Shown piece by piece: positions 24,401-34,955 of a stretch of DNA of 64,000 nt (positions are counted from its first letter, which is position 1; each line of letters starts with the position of its first letter). Under the pieces are notes generated by a model. It had not been told where the DNA came from, ran no database searches, and worked only from the letters and a program-made list of their open reading frames with translations. Location: contig NC_030386.2 in NCBI RefSeq assembly GCF_001625215.2, positions 23,778,545 through 23,842,544 on the forward strand. The letters are read 5' to 3'. The position numbers and the translations under genes were made by a program. Origin of the DNA: Daucus carota subsp. sativus (lineage: Eukaryota > Streptophyta > Magnoliopsida > Apiales > Apiaceae).

Positions 24401-27400
24401 CTATTCCCTCCGTCCCGTTCATTCCTATACAGTTTCATTTTTAGGATGTCCCAACAATTCGATACATTCCGAAAATAGTAACTTTTAATAATATAAAACA
24501 CCATTACACCCACTGCTTTCTTCCACTATCTCAAATATATTATTAAATATAAATGAGTCCCACCACTATACCCATTTTTCATCTAACTTTACACATTTTT
24601 TATATTTTTTCTTGGTCTCCATGTCCCAACCAAATGTATACAATTGCTTGGGATGGAGGGAGTATTTGTTGAGAATATTAGCAAAAATTTACTTGGACCA
24701 GCCTTCTTAGTATTGATAGTGTTATAGCCAAATTTGGCTAGGTCCCTACTGGGCCGGGTATGTACTTATCTAGACTAGGCAGGTATGAATTGGGTTGAAA
24801 GTCTTACCTGAGATGCAAGGGTGCGCCCTTGGTTATAAAGGAAGGGCGCAACCCTTGAAAGTTCCGGTCCGCATCGAAGGGTGCAGTCCTCCGTAAACGT
24901 ACCTGGTGCATAATTTAGAAATGTTTTACGATCTATGTTGAGAGGATGCATCCTCTGAAAGGGCAAGTTCTAAAGTGGGCGCGCCCCATATAATGGAAGA
25001 TGAATGTGTTAAGTGGAAAGATAGCTAGACAAGATGACCCTTAGTGGCCTGATCCGTATAATTCCATGTCTGAGACAGGGCGCACCCTTAGTGGCCTGAT
25101 TCGTATAATTCCATGTCTAAGACATGAGACGCGCCCTTAGGGGCGTGGTTCTACAGAACAATGCTTTACCAACATATATTGTAAGAAGACTCTTCCTATG
25201 GGAGAGTGTGCTGTCGTAAAGACAACCTTTCCGGGGATACATATACTTACCCTTCTGAGAGATATAAAGATCACCCTTCCGGAGGAGATGAAGACTATAG
25301 TTCCCAGGCTCATCCGGTAGTTCCTGGGCTCATCCGGCGTGATCTACAACCCTCAATCCTGTATTCTGTCGAGTTGTCCTCGTGCGGGGGCTTGAGGTGA
25401 TGACGATTCTTATCCTGTTTTCTGATGAGTTACCCTCATCGGAAGATTGGGGTAATCATATGTCTCCATCTGTTAGGGAAAGATCTTACCTTGTATTCTG
25501 GTGGGTATCCTCACCGGGGGTAAGGGCTCGTCTCTACACCTCAAAAATGGTCACGGCTCTACCGGATGACTTCTTCCATGATACGAAAAGTAGCTGTTAG
25601 TGTTATCTCCAATAGTTAGGGATAATGTCGTATTCATGATGTACTTGGATTAGGAATCAGGTAGTTGGCCTCACACCACTTGGCTAAGACTTATCTCCAG
25701 AAGGCCTAGTTCTAATCGAACCAGGTATCCTTAGAAGTTAGAAATACGCATGGCTTGATTATAAGGGTACATATGCACATTAGGGGGGACACGAGTTGAA
25801 GGCGCAAGGAAGCAACTCGACACCTAATCTCAGCACCCCCAAACACATAATCACCACACTCCGGCGGCAAAACCACGTCATAGATCTTGATTCCGGCCAT
25901 GAACTTCATCTTTGTTGATTACCAAATTCCTCCATGCATGCGACTTTTCAAACTGAACCAAATACGAACAATAAGACTAACCATTTTCAAATATTCTAGA
26001 AAAGAATGTCAAAATTTTCTACAATTCCAATTAATATTATGAGTGATACAAAACACATTAATCTTGTGATGTGTGATAAACAAACCTCAAATTGGGCTAT
26101 ATTGTCTACTTTGACACATCCTTCAAATGTTTTTTTTTTTTGGAACCCCTCTAAAATTCTCCAGTAGAGGTAACTTAATGCCATTATTCAAGATGGTTCT
26201 TTCACGATTATCAAATCCTCATCTTTTGTAAATAACAATCATCTTATACTGCAAATATTATTTAGCAAAAAAAAAAACAATCATCTTATACTGCAAATAT
26301 TCACATAATATTATATTAAGAATATTTTTAACACAATACAACATACACATATTTTTTTAATGACAAAATGCAATTACACCTTTTAATTCATTTTCCAAAC
26401 ATTTTGACTTATATAACATTCATTGCTTTATTTAAACACTTTCAACTATGACGAAATATCGTCACTTCAAATTAACCCTATCATTTAAATCTTAACATAC
26501 CATAAGCGACATCAAACAAATGAGTTAAATGACACCCACAAGTACTTAATTCATAAAATCATTAACGCTTACACTGTACACACATGTGTATGTGTTGTAG
26601 CAATATAGTTCAGAATATAATAATAATACTACTAAATTGTTTACATATTTAAACTTATATGATTGATCTCTTTAAACCACCAACATAATTATATATATAT
26701 ATATACATATGTATACACACAAAAACACAAACATACAAAACATTTTAAGCACTGAAATCTGATATGATATTATAGATTAACTACTTTGATCTATTTTAAG
26801 CATTTACACACCTTGATATTTCACAATCTCATAGTTAGAAATAAAATCGATAATTTTGTACTAATTATCAAATTCTTAAAAAATTAGTAAAAAGAACACT
26901 GAAATAATATTGCTAAAAATCTGGATTATCTGTACAACAACAATAGTTATGTAGGATCATGAATTCACATATTTAAGAGGTTAGATTAAAATTAAATTTA
27001 TTAGTGGCTAAAATTTCATCATCATTTTAATATTATTGGTGTAACAAGAATGAGAATTAGGAGTGATAATATCAAACCCTATCTAAGACGAATTCCAACA
27101 ATAAAATACAAATTCGAGTTACAAAATCTTGAATTAGGTCTGTTACAGATTGACCCCAAATTGAGTCGAAAAACCTAGGTCATTTTAAGATTCTCCAAAA
27201 CTGACCCAAAATTATATTATGCATATATAATATAGAATATTGTGTATAAAGATACTTAAATATATACTATATTATTGAAGGCAAAAATTAGAAGTTTTGA
27301 TTAGTTTGATGTATATTCTAGTTTAAACATGTTATTCCTATTTATTAATAATCTAGTTTAACAAGTCTAGTCATTTAAAACTTATATTTTAAGTTATAAA

Positions 27401-30400
27401 AATTATTTGAATTTAATCATATAAACGAATCTATTTATGTAGATCTATTATAAAATATTATCTAACCGTACAATATTAGGATTTATATGTTATATTTGGT
27501 TGGGATGGATGAATATTGATATGACTGAATAGAATTCGAACTTTATTGTATAAATCTTCACTATTTCATTTCTTCTTTCATACATTCTTATTTAGAGTTT
27601 AGACCTCTCAATTTGATAAGGAATGCTCCATTCCTTCTATACTCATTTTCTACCCGAATCTCATCACAAATATTTTATTCGGTCTCATATTCTTATATAT
27701 CTTCAATCTAGTTATCCAATAATTTTATTCATTTCATGTCATTCACACCAACAAAACACATTAATAGTTTCTTGTTGGAAGAGACAATAATGACTTAAAA
27801 AATGATTCTTGTGATTTAATTACAACTTAAATGGCCAATAATTGCATGATCATAAAATTGAGACATTCATGCAGATTCAGAATGTGATTTAACGCTTCTT
27901 TTGTCAGGATGAGCCAAATAAAGTGATTGTTCTGACTTGGATACTATCTTGATATTTTATATTAAATATAATGATAATCGTAAGTTAGACGAAAAGCATC
28001 ATTCTCATGAAGTTCGCTGTACAGAGGAGACACTTGTTTGGTATACCAAATATTATATATGAAAGAAGACGACCGTCCATTCGCATCAAAAGCTTAAAAA
28101 ATTACAAAATTGATCAAAACACTTATATAATAATTTCATAATCTTAATTGTCACAAAAAATGTCTTGCATCAAATTAGTTTTTTAAGAGCTCTAAAGAAA
28201 TTTGCTCTGCATAGGTAATATTTGTTTCATAATCATAATTGTCACCAAAACTTGTCTTGCATTAGATTAGTATATTAAGAATTATAATAAAAAGTTCCCG
28301 TTGTACAAGGCATACTTGTTTTGTATATTGGACATTATATATCAAATATGATGAGTGTGCACTAGCATTAAAATATCTAAAAATTTACAAACTCGATCAG
28401 GGAACTATAACAATTTCATAATCTTAATTTTCACCAAAAGTTGTCTACAAATTAGTGTATTTAGATAATGCGATTGAGAAGTTAATTTTCTAATCGATTT
28501 TCTTTTATTTGTAAATTTGGGGATGTTAAGACTTTATTTTAATTAAAATTTATTATTAAATCATTCTAAAATTTTATATCCCTATAATAAACAATATTAA
28601 ATGTATTCTATGAAAGAACTTTTAATTAATTATAAAACCCTTTGAGAGTATTTTATATTTTCTAGCGGATTCCATATTTATCTTGTTCAAATTTGTGTTG
28701 GCGGAATTATATGTGCCTACGTTCCATTCTGCGTTAAGTGGCAATAGAGTTCGGATTTTGCCTGGTTTAATGGCCGACTGCGTGGAGAATAAATTAGAAG
28801 TTGTATCCGATATTAGTGAATTCATCCATAATATAAAGACAAAGGCTATAACCAACAAAAAATGAAGTTGAAGGATTTGGGATTTGCATGAAGATATATG
28901 GTGGTTTTCATTGTCCTAAAGAAAACAAGGTTCCTGTACGTGATAACCCATATAGAGATTTACAATCAAATTTCTATATAGAGAAAGCGAAATCCAGACT
29001 TTGGTGAATACCTTAAAACTGAAAATATTCTTTTGTGGATTGAGAAGGTAGAAGCATATTATCTGGTTATAGATAATCCTGAAATACATAGTGGATAAAA
29101 GTATTTGGACTTGCTTACTATGATGTTCTTTCAAATCCAAATGTTAACTCGAGATTATGTTTTTCACTGGTGGGAGGGATTGATGTATGACAATAAGCCC
29201 CTGATTTTGAAGGAAAACTTATCATGAAGAAAAGTATTGGTCAGAAGCCATCACAAGGCATGGGCTTGTCGAGAATTTTGCATAATCATGTCAAAACTAA
29301 AAGAAATATTAAATTGTGGTTACGGTGCAAGATCATGCTTGCAAGTTACATGAACAGGCCGGTTTTATTATTGTTTGATGGGTGTTGGCCCTCACTATCA
29401 CTATATCCAGCATTAATGTCTTAAATATCAGAACAATGGCCCCCAAGTATTATTTAGTAACGTTACATTGTGTAACGTTTTGGTTATTTATCAAAAATGC
29501 TACATCGTTTAGCGTTATGTTAGAGATAACCTAACCGAACGCTAGTTTATGTAACGTTATGTTAGGTTAATCCTAACACAACGCTACATCGTGTAGCCTC
29601 TAATAAGGTTAACTCTGACAGAACGCTATGTAGCGTCTAATTTAGTCAATCCAAATACAACGCTATATCGTCTAACATTTTGCTGGGGTTAAACCAGCAA
29701 AACACTGCACGATCGAGCGTTTTCTTCCCAAATTGAAAACACTAGATTATCAGCATTACTAACTGGTTTTTGAGGCCATTTTTTCCAACTGGCATTCTGG
29801 GCATTGCCTCCCGAATTTGTGAGATCTGGGGTCAATTTTTTTCGTTTGATTTTAGTTAGGATTTATTATTATATCATTTTAGGGTTTTATATTCCCGTTA
29901 TCTTATTCAAATTCGAGTTGGCGGACTTAAGTGCATTCTTACGGACTATTCGAGCTTTCGTTCTGCATCAGTTTGACTCGTTAAGTACTACATATAACAT
30001 AGTATGTGCTATTTTAGCCAATAAATCATATCTATTTCACCAGAATTATATGCTTGTGGATAAATATATTCCTAAACATAAGTGAATAATAGTAGTGTTC
30101 TTAAGGTTTATTTGATTTATTTCTTCTTAGCTCTATTACTACATGTAAAAATTCTTGGAGTAGCGGATATTATCGATACAAGTGTTATAATAATCGACAA
30201 TAATGAACAACCGCATATTTTTTGAGAGATTTGAGTCGTTAAATATGAAATTAGAGCTATACTCCATCAAAAGTGCGTTGGCACTGTCCTTAATTTTGTT
30301 TGTGGGATTCGGGAGTATCCCGAACCAAGTGTTTCATCAACTGTATTCATCAAATTGGGGGATGTGGGTTTGAGGCATCATATTCTTGAGGCTAAATTGC

Positions 30401-33400
30401 TGATTCAAACTTAACAACTTGGTCAGGGTGATTGACTATAAGAAAGAAATGCCTATATTCATCAAATTAAAAGGATGCCGGTTTGGGACATCATGTTATG
30501 TATATTATCTCAAAGTTAGCAACTTGATTAGGGAGATTGCGTATTGGAAAGAAATGTCTGTATTTATCAAATTGAGAGGATGTCAATTTGGGGTATCATA
30601 TTATGTGTGCTATCTCAAAGTTAGCAACTTGGTTAGGTCTCTCAAATTGAGGACAAAATTCTTCATACAAAAAACTTGAGAAGATTTTCCAAATCTTATT
30701 ATAATATTTATCTGTTCTGAGGGTTCTTAGTAACTAATAATTAGCATCTCCAGTGCACTGTCAACTCAACCACAACCACATATAGCACAGGGTACATCAG
30801 GGTTGCGAACCTGGGAGAAGAGAAACTGTACTTGAGCTCGAACATTCAAGTCTAGATTAAAGCCTTGCATCCCGTACAAACTAGAAAAACATGTTCAAAA
30901 AAATATCTGCTGAATTTGAAATGATATTGGTGTAACATTTGCTTGTTTAATAGGATTTGACAGACTAGTTTCTGTTTCATGCTAGGTTCAACAAAGACTC
31001 ATACATGTGTTCCTATTTGAAAAGCTATCTGTGTTTGGGCATGTTGATCAGTTGGATTTTCCTCGCAAACTAATATTCTGCTTTCTAGAGATCACAAACT
31101 AACATTCTACTTTCTAGAGATTCCTAACTGATTTATATTATTGATCTGTGTGCGAGTTGTTCGACGGAACAGGGCCCAACTAAAGTAGGGCACAATTTTT
31201 TATATTGATGTATATATGTGTGGTTAAAATGAAATGAAAACTATATATTATATTTTAAGATTAAAAATTGTACATTAAAAATATTATACACAGTAAATAA
31301 AATTTTATTATTATCTTGAATAAGTCACATAAATTCTAGAGATACTAATATAATAATCATGTTTATAATAGTTTTAATTAATAATTTCAATCACTTCATT
31401 ACAATTAATTAATTTAACTATGTACACTAATTCTTTTATTTCTTGGTGACCATTGATTCATCTTTAGGTAATTAATTATTTTTAATTATATCTATTTTTC
31501 ATATATATACATACATATATATTATAAGAAACAAGTCAATTCAAATATAAAATAAATTGAGAAACGGGTTTATATAAATTTAAACAATGTATATTTATAA
31601 ATTTAAACAAGTATACATATAAACTATTTAGCAAAAAAAAAAGTATACATATAAACTAAATCTGGATGTATAATTGGTTTCTTTTAAATGAATTCCTACT
31701 TTGTAAAATTTAATATTCAAATAATTATTTGCAATTTTAAATATGTAACAAAATTTATTTTATGCATTTTAATTGTAATACTTTTATTATAATCTTTAAT
31801 ATTTTATTACTATATCATGTATTTATTATAAGGGCACTTTTAAAATTTTGAACCGGGCACTCCAAATCTCAGGCACAGCTCTGAGTACTGCGTATTTGAT
31901 AGTTACAAGCTTAAACGTGAAGCAAAATTTCAACGTAGCATTTTAATAAGACAATAAAGAAAATTTCTGAGGCAGTATGCTATGTATTAAGTAAAAGAAC
32001 AGTCTGTTTCAAATACCAAGTCGTTAAGAAAAGATGCCCCACTGAGTAAATGAACTAAATTATGTTATGAACGCTGCATTATGTACTGCATTAGTCATCG
32101 ACCCATGCTCCTGAAGAGTAGAATTCAACTTTTATCATGCAACATTTATACCTTATTCCTAACACATTACTTTACCTCTTCTTCTCTCATGTCACAGCCT
32201 GCGGAAAATCTATGATTACATACGAGACAAACAGAGACCGGAATTTGGAATGGAAGCTCCTAGCACTAGTTTACATAAAACACAAAAAAATGAGGTTAAC
32301 TTCCCTGTATATTGACTAGTGTATATACAAAAAAATGAGGTTAACTTCCCTGTATATTGACTAGTAGTTTTGTATTCTCTGAATTTTAGGATTGCCTACT
32401 TTTGTAACTCATTCTAGACTCCCCATAAATGCTAAACAACAGCTTGATTCATTAATACGATAAAGACATGAAATCATCATTTTGACTGGACTTCAATACT
32501 TTCACCTTTTATGCACATGGGAAAACTGGATTCCCTAAGCTGTATTCCAAATGTTGCAGAACAAGATTGTTACAGAACCTAGAGCAGCTTCAACTATTTC
32601 TGTGCATCTTAACGAGATCCAGAGGTAATGGTCAATACTAAATTGCATTATTACAAGATATGGCTATAAACTTTTCGTTTGGTCTCTGGTTATGATACGT
32701 GTATGTTCCTTTTACAACATGGTTCTTATTTGGTCTTTTGCAGGCAACTTGAGGAGCAAAAGGTGGAACAGTTAAATATGGCAGAGCTTAATCGAATGGA
32801 GCAACAGCTTGAAGATCTATTACGACGAACAAGAAGTACAAAGGTCAGTTCCAACAAGTAGATTCAGGACAACTTTTTAGGGATTATGACTCCTCTCACG
32901 AAACAAGACTGACACAAAGCAATAATGTCAAATTACGATATTGTAAATTAGACCCAGAAGGTCAATGGACACGTTCGTATATAATAGTTTCATGTTTGCT
33001 ACACGAAACTCAACAAGTATGAGATCGGGTGCTTGATAATGGAAATGCATTATTGATGTATTACTAACTCTAGGAAAATCATACAAGTGGTTCAGAACAC
33101 ATACATAGCAAAATTTCTATAAAGTAGACAGTCGGACTACAAAAATATTCCTCAAGGTTATTCTCAAATAGAGACTGACTTGGTAAAATTTGTTTATACA
33201 TTTCCAGATAAATCCAAGAAGCAATTGTGTCATGTTTTTCAAAGCCAGACGCGATAAAATACTTTATATGTTTCATAATCAAAGTAAATAGATATTTAGT
33301 GATACTAGAAATATATTTTTCTTTTTATAAAATTCAATTTATAAACTTCATAATACGTGAAAACATATTCTAGTGTCCTTCGCCCTTTAGTGAGCAAAGG

Positions 33401-34913
33401 TCAAATGTTCTAGTCTCTGGGTAGGAAAATATATGCATGAATATTTAAATCTCTAGTGATTGACCTTACCCAAAGCATGTATTGTGTACCAAGGCGGCAG
33501 TGTAAATGTTTTTTTGTGTCGCAATAACATGCAGTTAATCTAGGCATCTGACTAAGAACGAAAATATCTAATGAATAATTGGAGAGTCAAGCTGAATAAT
33601 ATTTGCACAGAAATGCAAAATGTCCAAATTGGTAACATACCTTGAGGAGTTTGTCCACTTGTATAGTATGGCTATCAATCATAAAGAACATGTCAATATT
33701 GGTGGCAACAGCCAAAAGGACATGTTAGCGTCCCAATCTATGTGTGTGTGTTCGTACTACTTTGTCTTCAAATTAATGCAAGAGAATTATATTTATTATT
33801 ATTTTTAAATTATGATGCAGCAATTTTCCAATTCTTGTTACAATATAAATTAATTCTTATCTATAACTGGTCCGCATTTGTACCTGTTCTTTTTGTTCTT
33901 AACAGAGTTTACTATTGCCTAGTATAATATTCAAATTCAGAGGTTCTATTATATGGTACTAATAACTCAATGCTTCTGTCAAACAGGATATTGCATACAT
34001 ATTGCTAACTAACCTCCATAACAAATAAACCTAACCTTGACACTCAATACACCACATAAAAGTCCACCATGCAATATGTATATACATTAGTGAATGCTTC
34101 AAATGGTCCAGTTATTATATAGGTACAATTGTCATGTTACTTCTAGGAAGAAAAACCAAAGGTCCGTCTGCAGAGCAAAACTGTAAACCTTTGCCATAAT
34201 ATCAGATTAAAAACAGAGCACATTGATAGCAAAGAACCAAAAAAACAAATTGATGAACCTAAAATTATATCACCAGTAAATCCAGATACCCAGAAGTAGA
34301 GAGAATCGAGTGGATTCTCTAATTATAAGTTGATTGAGCTAAAAATTTGAGAGGCCTTTTCTGGCTAGATAAGTACTAGCAGGCTAAGATACTGACGCCG
34401 CACACGTCAATTTGAGAGCTCTATAAATACTTTTGAAATTTAAAACTCGCCTTTAATTTTCATATTATTGTGGGCATGGAGCACCTCAGACAGCAAGAAC
34501 AAAATAGAAAAGAGTAGTTCTATATGATTTTATTTTTTTTGTAATTAGAAAAGGAAGAGTGTTTAAACACCATGTAAGTATAATTGCCTAATTTTATTTC
34601 TATAATTCCCAATTGAGAACTTGGCACAGATTAAAGTTTTCTTATATATGAGTACAAGTTCGGAAAAGATAATTCTTTATCTTTTTTATTTGTACTTAAT
34701 TAGTGTCGACATTAGTTTTTGACGAGCAAATTAAAATGTAAAAATATACATACCAAAAGTTGAAAATACATATGTGTGGTGCTTACTTTATTCCTGTGAT
34801 GTACAGGAACAAGCGATCAGGAATTCAATGTCTCTTATTCACGAGAAGGTATGGACAGTAGAGGTTTTTTACATCTTAATGTGATATAAAGTACAAAATT
34901 ACATTATCCATAG

Positions 34914-34955
<42 letters not shown>

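Larger units (their letters stand above)
9476..32197 (+). other. Giant intron 1 of the MADS-box gene
   Basis: It runs from a GTACAC donor to an acceptor with a strong pyrimidine tract (CTCTTCTTCTCTCATGTCACAG). Most of its 22.7 kb is repeats: a 4.6 kb Mutator-like element on the opposite strand, TIR elements at 15.5-18.3 kb, a Stowaway MITE and unclassified arrays. If the gene is transcribed the whole interval must be read through. It may include a further small exon that I failed to see. Confidence 0.55.

Noticed and set aside
24775..25600. Frames of 62-72 codons in the GC-richer island
   Set aside because: Three different frames in succession with no family motif. Higher GC alone lengthens open frames.
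30419..30679. PPR-repeat protein fragment, suggested by the 35-residue period
   Set aside because: The residues do not follow the PPR helix-turn-helix consensus. Only the period agrees.
31168..31885. Possible TIR element with AGGGCCC / GGGCACT ends
   Set aside because: The inverted match is short and broken, with no flanking duplication.
32137..32319. 60-codon frame [10 protein letters not shown]...
   Set aside because: It runs across the strong acceptor at 32197 in the wrong phase. The same DNA fits the MADS exon 2 in another frame.
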